DNA of 64,000 bases from Akebia trifoliata (lineage: Eukaryota > Streptophyta > Magnoliopsida > Ranunculales > Lardizabalaceae). The stretch lies in assembly GCA_017979445.1 (NCBI GenBank), contig CM030714.1, forward strand, positions 47,011,220 to 47,075,219, given 5' to 3'. The notes beneath the pieces are model-generated. The model was not told where the DNA came from, ran no database searches, and saw nothing but the letters and a program-made list of their open reading frames with translations. Shown piece by piece: positions 36,692 through 47,032 of the stretch. How positions within the stretch are numbered: the first letter of the stretch is position 1; each line of letters begins with the position of its first letter. The translations under genes and the position numbers were made by a program.

Positions 36692-37062
36692 CACAAGCAA
36701 GGAAGTTTTGCAGGTAAGGCAATTGATCTCACAAAGCTTAGTGGGGCTTTTGAATGAAAATGAGAAAGGATGGCAAGTAGTTTATACATCGTAATGATCA
36801 TATAGTGTTCACTGGAGATGATCCATGGCCGTGCTCATCATCAATAGTTATCAATATATAATGTTTTTGCCCCAACACCTTAAGTCTTGGTTAAGTTCCT
36901 GCTTATTCCTTCTCATTATGCCAAGATTGAATCTGTTTCTTTTGTAATTTATCAGCTCTGTTTAACCTACTATTCACTTTAATGGTTCTGCAGGGAATTG
37001 TGCAACACTATTTCGAAAATTTTGATATGCACGTGTTGAAGAGGTAATGATAGCACCTGAGG
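36692..37062 (+). pseudogene. decayed PB1 (domain III/IV) exons behind ARF3
   Basis: Three consecutive pieces match the ARF PB1 domain in different frames. Frame a, from 36692, reads HKQGSFAGKAIDLTKLSG and then meets TGA at 36755. Frame b reads GLLNENEKGWQVVYT and then meets TAA at 36792. Frame c, from 36790, reads RNDHIVFTGDDPW. After an intron-like gap ending CTGCAG, 36995 onward reads ELCNTISKILICT, then a stop, then a frame-shifted VEEVM. In ARF4-type proteins the order is VHKQG...GRAIDLSRLNG, GLL...EKGW(R)I(V)YT, END...VGDDPW, EFCNVV.KIH.YT.EEVE. The middle segment (about 16 residues) is deleted. The base pair before CTCACAAGC is GG where an AG acceptor would be expected. This probably now lies in the 3' untranslated region. 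Confidence 0.8.
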
Positions 37063-37724
37063 TGGCAAGCAATGGTGCCATTTGTATATCCTAGTTTTTG
37101 ATGGAACACCGTAATGGATTCTCCAACTCTGTATGTTGAGCGTAACTTCGTTCCTTGGCTATGGTAGAAAGCTTTCTTTCTTTCCTTCCTCATTTTTCGA
37201 CAATCTCAAAGCATGGATACTGAAAAGTGAGAATTATTAGCTTTCCCTCTATATGTCTAATCACCACTGCGTTTGGATTCTGTGATAGTGTGGTTAATGA
37301 TAAAGCTGTTAAAAAAAATATGCATGTTTAGAGTATGGGTTTTGTTAAACTTTGCTGTTAAGGGCACAGGGTAAGATGCATTTAAACAAGCATTTGAGGG
37401 TGTTTTTGGTAGGAATTTTTTTTAATGGCATTTTAGGCATTAAAATAAGTCCTGGAGGTGCATTTATTGCTTCTTAACATCCGCCCTTAAGGCACACATT
37501 AACAAGACCCTTAGATTATTGAGCATCCCCATAATCTATTGACAACACCACCTAAATCTAGAATTTTTTCTGTAAAAACTTCAAAATCATTGCTTTAACA
37601 ATGTCTATTGTCCCTACGTTAGAACCATCAATGCTTTGAAAAATATCTTTTGTTGTATGATGTGTTAGGTCATGACCTTGACATTTATGCCTTCTATCTG
37701 ACATACTGTTGCATAGATTATACA

Positions 37725-38270
37725 TTGGGATTAAAATGGGTTAGATTTTATCCGAAATTTGAGTTATCCAAATTCGATTTTTAGCGGATTTGATTTCTTA
37801 AGTATATCCAAATTAAAATATGGGTGATATGGGTTGATGTCCCTTGACTCCAGTCAGATACAAGTTGGATACGGACCCACCCTTATATCTGTCTATATTT
37901 GAATGATATATTATTTTGTATGTTGTATTTGTTATATTTTTTTTATTTTTTAGTTTACCAATTTTTAACGAATGAGTATTAGGTGTAGTGGTCAAAGCCT
38001 TTTTTTAAAAGGGGAGGTTTTGAGTTCAAATCAGATTTAAGTTGCATTTTTTAATAAATTACTTTGTAATGGTTTGAAATTATCTGACTTGATTGAATCA
38101 ATTAATTTAGTTTGATCGAATCTGTATACGGGTTTAAGGAAAGTTAAAAAAAAAAAATCAGATATATTTTGAGTTAATAGGATCTGGATTTGGATCTGAA
38201 TTAAAAATCTGGATATGAATATGGGTAGACACATATCCGACTCAAACCCGGCCTGTTTAAGTACTAATTA
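37725..38270. repeat. hAT-like repeat, diverged
   Basis: It contains GGTTAGATTTTATCCG, ATCTGGATTTGGATCTG and GACACATATCCGACTCAAAC, the vocabulary of the window's other hAT-like copies. No target duplication is identifiable. Confidence 0.4.
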
Positions 38271-38455
38271 TGCTAGGTTTACATCTAACTCTGTGTGCAA
38301 AGAAGTTTCCCATATTCCCATGTATTTGATACATGTCAGGAGTTACTTTCCATCAGTCACGCATGATGCTTGTTAAGTTATTTAAACGTCTTCCCCTAAG
38401 TTTGAGCCAGGGTTCCTATTCTTTGCATCATGTACTGGTTTTCATTTTCGAATAC

Positions 38456-38792
38456 AGTCCTAAAGTTTGCCAAACATTTTTCAAAACATGGGTTAAAAGC
38501 TTTGGAATGAGCTGATTTTTTGTGAGGATGATCTCTACGGTGAAAAGATCATCCTCTCCAAAAATCAGCTCATTTTGAAATTTCTAACCCTAGTTTACAA
38601 ATTGAAGAATTGTGGACAGTCCAATTTTTGTAAATCACGTTTGATAGGGTTAGAAGTTTTGGAATAGGCTGATTTTTGGTGAGGATGATCTCCTCATAGA
38701 GATCATCCTGACAAAAAATCAGCTCGTTCCAAAACTTTCAACCCATGTTTTGAAAAATGTTTGGCAAACTTTAAAGCTGCTGAACCGCTCCC
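38456..38792. mobile_element. F2 foldback, copy B (two hairpins)
   Basis: Two hairpins lie side by side, each with ...GCTGATTTTTTGTGAGGATG / CATCCTC...AAAATCAGC. The outer arms CCTAAAGTTTGCCAAACATT and AATGTTTGGCAAACTTTAA are complementary. The right end TGCTGAACCGCTCCC is followed by TA-rich sequence. The left terminus is missing. Confidence 0.75.
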
Positions 38793-38819
38793 TATATTAT
38801 ATGTATATATATATTTTTA

Positions 38820-38982
38820 ACGGGTCAAAACCGTCAAATTAATGAAGGATAGGAGAAATTAGATGGTTCTAAGCCATCTAATCTGGAGAATATCAAAAAT
38901 TTCAACGGCCCTAGGTTGTTGAAATTCAATTTCTAAAATTCATGGGCTTTGGCCTATCGAAATTTTCAGTTTTCACGTAGTG
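38820..38982 (-). mobile_element. CACTA-type terminus, second copy
   Basis: It aligns with 22680-22922 (GTCAAATTAATGAAGGATAG, TTTCAACGGCCCTAGG) and ends in the same TTTTCACGTAGTG. It lies about 28 bases after F2 copy B. Confidence 0.6.
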
Positions 38983-39424
38983 TTAATTTGATGATGGGAA
39001 ACAAGAATAATGGTTTTTGATTTGTTCTTTCATGTTTGAATTCATATCTCATTCTTCTATTTTATTATTGTTATAATAAATCAAATTTTAACTGCATGAG
39101 TTTGTGTTCTTAAGTTGATGAGAAATGAACATAATGGTTTTTGAGCAATTCTTTAATGTTTGAATTAATCATTCATTATTCTATTTTATTGTTGTTGTAA
39201 TAAATAAAATTATTAAGGACACTTTAAAATTTTAAATATAATATTTACACACAAAAAATTAATAATATGGATCAAAGATCTCATTGCATGCATTTTGATG
39301 GATCCATTTTAACAGTACAACTTTGGGTTAAAATATAATTTTGTTCATTATTTTTTACAATTAAATCTAGATTTTTACAACTTTGGGAATAAAGTTTATT
39401 TTCATATATATATATATATATATA

Positions 39425-39621
39425 GGGTCCCGTTCAGCAACAAACATTTTGGCAAAACATTTATCAAAACATAGGTTAGAGGTTTTGGAATGGGCTGATT
39501 TTTGGTGATGATGATCTCCTCACCATAGAGATCATCCTCAACAAAAATCAGCCTATTCAAAAACCTCTAAGCCATGTTTTGAAAAATGTTTTGCCAAGAT
39601 GTTTGTTGCTGAACATTTCCC
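39425..39621. mobile_element. F2 foldback, copy C
   Basis: It has TA tracts on both sides. The ends are GGGTCCCGTTCAGCAACAAA and TTTGTTGCTGAACATTTCCC. The central hairpin is GGGCTGATTTTTGGTGATGA / CAACAAAAATCAGCC with the loop CTCACCATAGAG. This is a complete single-hairpin form. Confidence 0.85.
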
Positions 39622-39635
39622 ATATATATATATAT

Positions 39636-40017
39636 GGGAAATGTTCAGCACCCTAAGTTTTACCACACACTTTAACAAACGTTTTTTGTCCTACATAGGT
39701 TATAAGTTTTGGAATGGGCTGATTTTTGGTGAGGATGATCTCTATGATTAGAAGATCATCCTCCCCAAAAATCAGCCCATTCCGAAATGTTTAGCCCCAT
39801 GTTTACAAGTTGAAAAATCGTGGACCGTCCATTTTTTATAAATCATTTTTGATGGGGTTAGAAGTTTTGGAATGAGCTGAGTTTTGGTGAGGATGATCTC
39901 CTCACCATAGAGATCATCCTCACCCAAAAATCAGCCCATTCCGAAACTTCTAACCCATGTAGGACAAAACGCATTTGTTAAAGTGTGTGGTAAAACTTAG
40001 GGTGCCGAACGGGATCC
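39636..40017. mobile_element. F2 foldback, copy D (double hairpin)
   Basis: It starts GGGAAATGTTCAGCACCCTA and ends TAGGGTGCCGAACGGGATCC. It holds two GGGCTGATTTTTGG / CCAAAAATCAGCCC hairpins joined by a spacer with ATCGTGGACCGTCC. It is separated from copies C and E only by TA repeats. Confidence 0.85.
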
Positions 40018-40029
40018 TATATATATATA

Positions 40030-40401
40030 GGTGACGGTTCAGCAGTCCTAAAGTTTGCCAAGTTTGATGCCAAACATTTTTCAAAATATGGGTTAGAAGC
40101 TTTGGAATGAGCTGATTTTTTGTGAGGATGATCTCTATGATGAGGAGATCATCTTTACAAAAAATCAGCCTATTCCAAAACTTCTAACCCCATCAAAAGT
40201 GATTTACAAAAATTGGACGATCCACGATTCTTCAACTTGTAAACTAGGATTAGAAGTTTCAAAATGAGCTGATTTTTTGTGAGAATGATCTCTTCACCGT
40301 AGAGATCATCCTATTCCAAAACTTCTAATCCCATCAAAAGCGATTTAGAAAAAATGTTAGGCACCAAACTTGGCAAACTTTAGGGCTGCCGAATCGCTCC
40401 C
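40030..40401. mobile_element. F2 foldback, copy E (double hairpin)
   Basis: It starts GGTGACGGTTCAGCAGTCCT and ends AGGGCTGCCGAATCGCTCCC. It has the double-hairpin layout of copy D with a diverged spacer (GGACGATCCACGATTC). The second hairpin has lost part of its right arm. A long TA tract follows. Confidence 0.8.
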
Positions 40402-41042
40402 ATATATATATATATATTACAAAATCTATTTATGTTTGTTTAGATTTCCCCTCCAGTTGAATAGCTTTGGTTTGTTCGTTATTTTCATCTCAAACATCAA
40501 TTTTCATAGTCTTGTTGAAAGGCATTCAATGTTGTTATGATCATTGGTGCAATTTTGGGTTATATGGATCCATTATGAGAAAAACCTCGCTTTGATACCA
40601 ATTGATGCGATCAAAATGTAACAAAATGGAGAAGATCACCGTCTTCGTCCTTGTGGCAAGAACCTTGAATCCAAAGCCAAACAAACAGAAATAATTTTTT
40701 AAAGAAAACTAATTTGATTTTATAGTATGAATAATTGTAATAGTGATAAAAAAAAAAAAAAATCTCTTACAATGATTTAAATAGACTTTCATATTTCTAA
40801 TTGAACTTCACTTCAAACTACAACCATACTCAGCGAAAATAGTAAATAAGATAAAATAAATTAATCCAACCTGAATTTAACATATATATATTTAAAAAAA
40901 ACACTTTTACATGCTAAAAAATATATTAAAAATACTAAAAATTATAAATATCCGACTCATTGAAATTGCACCGTATCAGAAGTAATATTATAATCTCCTA
41001 GTTAGCTTTTCAAATTGGAATTATTACAAAAAATTTTTTGCC

Positions 41043-41190
41043 TTGACGGGTTATACGTACAACCACCCTGCAAGTGTTCAACAATTAAATATAGCCACCT
41101 TTTTTAGGTGGAGGGGCATAAAGAGATTTGAAGGTGTGATTTGGATAGCAAACCTTGTCGCTTTACCATCTCAGTTAAGTGCTAGTGGTA
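41043..41190. repeat. dispersed repeat F5, copy 3
   Basis: It shares AGGTGGAGGGGCATAAAGAG, TTTGAAGGTGTGA and ACCATCTCAGTTAAGTGCTAG with the copies at 23300 and 27940. Confidence 0.6.
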
Positions 41191-41465
41191 TTTGGTATTA
41201 TTATAGTAAGTATCATAAACGCATACAAAATTATGTCCATTAGAAGCTAGAATATACCAAAATGCACCAAATGTACCATTGCTTTATTTTCAGTTTCATT
41301 TCTTCTTATCCTGTCCACCATCACTAACATATCCAAAGTTAAAGGCAAGGTTTTATATACATAAGAGACTAATTAGCTGAATTATGTTGAGAATCCATCT
41401 TTATCTTACAAAAAAAGTGCCAATTAAATCAAGTTAATAAAGTAAAATGGCAATGATAATGCATA

Positions 41466-43201
41466 CTAAGACCCCTGGCGCATGTTAGATGCCACAGCTC
41501 TAGCCCAAAACTTGAGTAGTGTCTTCATGTCTTCCATGGATCTGCCATCAACCCAATTTGGCAATGGAGGAGCTGAGCTTTGTAGAAGCCATGCTTCAGA
41601 GAGATAAGGGCGCGTTACCCTTTCTTCGTCACCGTCATCCGCTCTCTTCCCTTGCAAACCAGGAATTATGTTAACCACATTTGAGTCTAAGTCTTTTTCG
41701 TCGAATATGAATCCCAAGTCTTTGAAGCCTTGAACTTCTTCGAATTCGAGTTCACTTAGACTCTTCCAGCTCTTCTTGTCACCTTCACACCCATAACTCG
41801 AATCTTTAGTTATGTAAGGGTTGTTCTTGATGGCCTTAGTCGCACTTCCAATCTTTGCCTAAAATTAAATACAATTTTTTATGATCATAGGTGCAATTTT
41901 GGGCTATAGGGATCCATCATTTAGATAAAATGAATTATTTGATGCAAATTATTCATTATTATGGTATTTAATTTTTAAATAATATTTTTTTATGAGTAAA
42001 TTTTTACATATATATTTTCATAAAATAAATTTTCATTATGTATAATTTATAAATATAATAAACAAGACATGTAATGACAAGCCTATTTTAAATATAACTT
42101 TAATTAATTAACATGTATTAATGAACTATAGTGGGTTAAATGTATTTTGTAACTGAATCTATTTCAAATCAAAACAAAATAAAAATAAAAATAAAAAAGA
42201 TTCTGACTCCAATACCAAATAATTTTGTAGGAATGTTCAAATGATGTATATTGATATTGTCTCGTGTCAAAGCCTTGTTGATTGGTAATTGTGAATTATA
42301 ATTGCTCACTTTTTTGTGATTGTTGCATCATTTTTCAAAAATTTCAAAGCATATTTTCTACAATTTTTCATTTTATAAATTCTGTAATATTTACATAATT
42401 TCTAGCTAGAATTGTACAATATTTTCACACTTAGAGAAAATATTTTTACCAAACTGATTAAAATATAAGTTGTAACATAAGCTTTTAACTGACCTTATTC
42501 AATATGTACACCAAATTGATTGATGCTTCGAAAGCAAATAATCCTATAATTAATTCCATTGGTTTGTATTGTTATGAAAGCAAATAATGGTGATGATGGT
42601 ATTATAGTACCTTTTGCGAAGGCAATTCCCTTGAAGAGTAAATAGAGGTCAATTTGCTCGAGATTTCCACCCCTCTAGACACTTTCTCCCTCCCTATGCA
42701 AGGTGGTAACGATGGAGACCGAAGCAAATTACAACTTATTGAGGCTTGCGGGGTCAATTTGCTCGTTACACGATTGCTATCTTTCACTCGGGTGTATTTA
42801 TTTTTCTCCTTCTCTATCGTAGATGGAAACGATGGAGTCCGAAGCAAATTGTAGTTAAGTGAAGATTGTCGGACTAGTTTGCTTATTGAAACGCAATCGA
42901 TTTCTTTCTCCATGAATATAGTCTCTTTTTCTATACAAGGTGGTAGTGATGGAATTCGAAGCAAATCACAACGAACAAAACCATCCTCGATAGGAAGATT
43001 GGTGGTTGTAGAATTCTCAAGACCCATATTTTGAATTTTGTTCGAGGAAGGATATGGATCGGATGAAGCTCTCGACATCCTTGTTCTTCCATGAAACAAG
43101 TTCTTGTAGAACCAATACTCATCTAAAAGCTCTAAAGCTTCCAACTTGTCATCTCTGCTAGTAGTAGAAGAAGAAGACTCACAAGTATCACAAAACTCCA
43201 T
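41466..43201 (-). CDS. DUF1685 family protein
   Basis: On the minus strand two exons, 43201-42611 and 41858-41466, join at phase 0 (CAAAAG|GTACTA ... TTTTAG|GCAAAG) and encode 327 residues. The C-terminal half is the DUF1685 domain: the block SLSELEFEEVQGFKDLGFIF, then PYLSEAWLLQ and a tail with MKTLLKFWARAVASNMRQ. This is the usual plant arrangement. The N-terminal half contains LLDEYWFYKNLF (25-36) and three copies of a motif LLRxPSxPxxIxxE at about residues 80, 119 and 158, spaced 40 and 39 residues apart. The serine- and charge-rich sequence has no signal peptide or membrane segment, so the protein is probably soluble. No biochemical function is established that I know of. The 752-base intron is very AT-rich. 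Confidence 0.9.
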
Positions 43202-43367
43202 GGCTAGCTACCAAGTTCTCATCACAAATAGGAGACTAGATGGGATTCTTCCTTATGTTTCAATATTTATTTATTTATTTTTATATTTGGTTAAAAAAAT
43301 GCAAATAGGTCTGAGTGGAAAACCCCATGTGGGACATGGTAGCATATTATATGTGCATTTCAGTATA

Positions 43368-43602
43368 TAGGGCTACCATAGGATTTGGGTTGGATCCGGG
43401 TCAATTTGGAACCGATTCAAAATTAGCTAAGATCGGTTTGGATCCCATTTAATGTCTTATTGAATTGGATATCAACACCTTGATCCAAATCCAATCCAAT
43501 AACATTGGTGTTGTGTCCAGATGAGATCGAATCTGTTCGGGTAAAATAATATAAATAGATTGGATTGGATTTTGGATAGTATCCGATCCATTGATAGCCA
43601 TA
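43368..43602. mobile_element. hAT-like short element
   Basis: It begins TAGGGCTACCATAGGATTTG and ends in GATCCATTGATAGCCA. The interior repeats GGATCCGGGTC and TGGATTGGATTTTGG. I see no convincing target duplication. Confidence 0.5.
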
Positions 43603-44079
43603 TATATCAGTATTGCTATGTACATAATACATATTAATATTATATGTAGATGCCGTGAGAAAGTATTTGATTAATGCTTGTGAGACTGAGATGCAAATTA
43701 TTAGTTTGAGGTTCATTTGCACAAGTAAACTGATATCATTAACCACATATGATCATCCTCCCAAAATCTAGACCATTGGATGAACTTGAGATTTGAGAGT
43801 TACAAATCTTGAGGAACATAGGATGGTCTCTAGACCTTGGGACGACGATCCACTGGGGACTACAGGAACACTTCAATTTGATTGGAGGAGCATGACATGG
43901 TGATGCCAACACACAGCCCATGTGCTTTCTCCTTTATTTATCATAATCAACACAAGAGGGGGTATTAATAAATTAGGGGCTATTTAACGTTTGCTAACGT
44001 CAAAAGGGGCTCCAAATTTTTGTATAATAACTGAGGAGGATATTGATTCTTCATTAAATATTAAAATTTAGAAAAATGA

Positions 44080-44242
44080 TTTTCTAACACACCCATAGAC
44101 CCTTGACGTGGCATGTACCAGAATCACATATTCTTTTTTCTCAGGATACACAATTGCATATATTATGTATCTCGAGAGAAAAATCTATAATTCTATTCCA
44201 TGCCACGTCAAGAAGCATATGGGGGCATGTGTCAGAGGGGGC
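44080..44242. mobile_element. F1 foldback MITE
   Basis: TTGACGTGGCATGTACCAGA pairs with ATTCCATGCCACGTCAAG. The outer ends AACACACCCATAGACCC and GCATATGGGGGCATGTGT are looser. The centre holds CTCAGGATACAC and GTATCTCGAG. Confidence 0.75.
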
Positions 44243-44298
44243 TTTAAAAAAATAGGATTCAATTAATTATAGTATTTTTTCAAAGATAAGGTTTACCC

Positions 44299-44901
44299 TA
44301 TAACTATCAATGAACTGGGTTTGGATCGGGCTGTGGTCAATTTGGGAGCAATTCGATGAGGATCAGATACATAATGGATCTATATCCGATCCGAAGTTAT
44401 CGGATGCGGTCTTCTCGTCACTCTTCAGAGCTGTGCTAGGCACTTACTATAGGACGCTTATAAAATAGGCCGAGACTCTTTCTTATTCGTAGTAGTGTAG
44501 AACGTTTCTACTCGACTCTACCTTCTCATCGATAGGACTAGCTCTAACCTATAACATAAAGAAAGAAGGTTTCAGTTTCATTCTAACCACTGTCCTTTTA
44601 TATCCTTTGTAAAGCGGATTTCTATTTCGAAAAAATGAATAGAAGGACAATCGATCGCACTTGGCTCAGAACCACCTAACGGTGGCTCTTTACTCCCTCA
44701 AGACTTGCTTCTTATTTTTCCTTCACCCTGAATCTGTCTGCGAGCTGCGAGCAAGGCAGCTCTGCTCCGGAAAGAAAAGAAGCCAGCAGGTCCTTTGGAG
44801 CTTGACCGCTAACTCATGAGCAAAGCCGCCTTTTGCCGCCCCTCATGCAGCATGAGCGGATCTTTATTCGAGTATGATCCAATCCATTGATAGACCTTAG
44901 A
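44299..44901. mobile_element. hAT-like element split by an insert
   Basis: The left part (AACTATCAATGAACTGGG to about 44410) and the right part (ATGATCCAATCCATTGATAG, to about 44901) are the two ends of a hAT-like element. Between them is unrelated, less AT-rich DNA at about 44411-44857. Confidence 0.5.
44411..44857. other. probable mitochondrial DNA insert (NUMT)
   Basis: Base use changes sharply: this block is much richer in G and C than its surroundings and has no long A/T runs. Phrases such as GCTCTGCTCCGGAAAGAAAA, GAAGCCAGCAGGTCCTTTGG and GAGCTTGACCGCTAACTCAT have the look of plant mitochondrial intergenic DNA. This is recognition from memory, not a search. It has no open frame of note. 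Confidence 0.55.
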
Positions 44902-45198
44902 ACAATATAAGGACTTCTTTATTATTTAGTAAAATATTTGGGCTTCTATTAAAATTGGGCAGTTTTTGTATGTCCTTTTCCCTACAAAATGATTAAAGAG
45001 AAACTCATCTTAATACACGCAAAAAGATATCTTCCATAATTATGGCTACATTGGACCTTGTTTTTAAGGATACATTTGACACCCTGCCTCCTAGATACTT
45101 CGCTTGTCACATAAACGTTAGAATATTTTAATATAATAATATTTTTATATATGATAGTATCGTGAACCAACTCTTGGTTTCTTAATTAGATAATGCTG

Positions 45199-45356
45199 AA
45201 GTAACATTAAAATTAACATCAATTCTCACATTGCTAACGTGGATGCACGAAGGGAATCATAGATACTTTTCATCGAGATACTTGAAAAATATCTATGACT
45301 ATGTGGACATCTTCACATCAGCAATGTGAGAATCAATGTCAATTTTAATGTTATTC
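45199..45356. mobile_element. F1-related foldback MITE, AATTGACATT arms
   Basis: The outer arms GTAACATTAAAATTAACATC and GTCAATTTTAATGTTATTCC pair. Inside, ATTCTCACATTGCTAACGTG pairs with CATCAGCAATGTGAGAATC. The centre has the F1 phrase CATCGAGATACTTGAAAAAT. The outer arms differ from those of other F1 copies. Confidence 0.75.
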
Positions 45357-45445
45357 CAACACAACTCTTGTTAAAATCATAGCTAGAACCGTCAATGGAT
45401 CGGATTGGATCAGACCTGAAATTTATTCCAGTCTTATTTGATAAC

Positions 45446-46470
45446 TAGGACTGCAACCTGGGTAAGTGGGTTGAGCAGGTTGGAGGCTAACCCAGGCTCA
45501 ACCCAAGTAACAGAATCCTAAACCCAACCATGGGGCCTAAGCTCACTAAGCTGAACTTGATATTCTAAAATTGGGTTGAACGGATTGGAGGCTAAACCCA
45601 GACTCAATCCAAGTAACAAAATCCTCAACCCAACCGTCGAGCCTAAGCTTACTAACTTGAACTTGATATCCTAAAATTGGATTGAGCTCGGATTAGCCCC
45701 AATTAGATAATTTTGGGCAATTTGATTAGGTTAGGCTTGGTTGGACTCATTGAATGCTAAAATTTCATTTTGATTAGCAAATAAATTTTATATTTAAAAA
45801 AAAAAAAAACACTACATCAAAAACAAAATCAATAGTAAATAAAATCGTACACAACCTCAAATCCATCATTGAGACTTGAGAGAATGTTTAAACAAACCAT
45901 ATTAAACTAAAGTCTACATTAATAATATCCAATTATCCACAAACTATAACAATAAGATAGAATTAAAAAAAAGCTAAATAAAAAGAGAGCTGCTATTGGC
46001 AGCCCAACTTTTACTTATTACATCTCAATTAAAAATAAATGATTGACAAAAAGTAAAAGTTCGGGGTGCCAATAAAAGCTCTTTAGATTTCTATTTTTTG
46101 GGTTTAAGATTTTATATGAGCCTAATCATAATTGAAAAAAACCATTGAAATTGCTTTAACGAGTGTTATAATGTTTTGTAATGCTTAGAGAATAATTTGT
46201 GCCAAAGTGTTTTAATCTTTAATTGGGGTGTGAAACAATTTAAGAAATTAGGGTGTAATAAGTAAGAGTTGGGGCACCAATAACAGCTCTCTAAAAAAAA
46301 TATATATAACTACTGTAGAAATATTTATATATTAGTATATAGTATTAGGTTCGAGTTGAGTTGGATTGAGATATTCTAACCCAGGCTCCACTCATCATCT
46401 ACATAACTCGGCCCAAACTCACCCATCAATCTAGTTGAGTTCGGGCCAACCCGCCCAAGTTGGAGCCCTA
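45446..46470. mobile_element. hAT-like element, 1.0 kb, 8-bp TSD
   Basis: The ends are TAGGACTGCAACCTGGG on the left and CCCAAGTTGGAGCCCTA on the right. They are flanked by TTGATAAC (45438-45445) and CTGATAAC (46471-46478), one mismatch. An internal segment with GGTTGGAGGCTAACCCAG is duplicated at about 45478 and 45582. An F3 MITE (45986-46295) is nested inside. Confidence 0.75.
45986..46295. mobile_element. F3 MITE nested in a hAT-like element
   Basis: The ends GAGAGCTGCTATTGGCAGCC + CAACTTTTACTTATTACA and TGTAATAAGTAAGAGTTG + GGGCACCAATAACAGCTCTC are reverse complements with few mismatches. Confidence 0.8.
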
Positions 46471-46479
46471 CTGATAACT

Positions 46480-46790
46480 TCATATTTGGATCGAGGATTT
46501 GGGTTTCAATAGAGATCCCATTTAAAACCTATAGGATCAGTTCTGGATCAACCATTCCAGCTCCGATAAAATATGAGAAAGTATATAAATTAGAGTGTAT
46601 ACTTTGTATTTCAAGTCAAATCTGATCCCATTCAGACCCAATCCAATTGTTATCGGATCGAATTTACTATCTTAATATTGAGATTTAAGAAAAACCCCAT
46701 CCGACAAGGGTTTGATTCGATCCAGAATCAACCCCGATCTGAATTGAACCCGGTCCATTGATTGCCCCAATCATAGTGTGATATCTTCCC
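46480..46790. repeat. hAT-like repeat, diverged
   Basis: It contains GGATCAGTTCTGGATCAACC, CCAATCCAATTGTTATCGGA and CCCGGTCCATTGATTGCCCC, matching the vocabulary of the other hAT-like copies. It lies just before the 3' end of the exonuclease gene. Confidence 0.45.
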
Positions 46791-47032
46791 ATCACTAGGG
46801 TTTTCATGATTGACAGACCTAGTGAGTCTTCTCTTCTCTTTTGATAGGTGGCCTTCCCCCTCTCTACAGAAATTTTCTTATTCTCTTGGAATAGAAGTTT
46901 ACATCGTCACCGCGAAAGAGATCGTTGATCAAGATTGAAACAAATATCAACATTAGAAATCGAATCCAAATATTTTAATATTATGCAATCTATATATTTT
47001 ATTCGATTACAAATCCTAAATCTTTGGACATA

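Noticed and set aside
36699..36794. Extra coding exon of ARF3 from acceptor 36698 ending QVVYTS
   Set aside because: Only its last 15 residues match PB1. The first part is out of the ancestral frame, so it is scored as a relic.
43739..43921. 60-residue minus-strand frame with several C and P residues
   Set aside because: Too short, with no homologous pattern, and between repeats.
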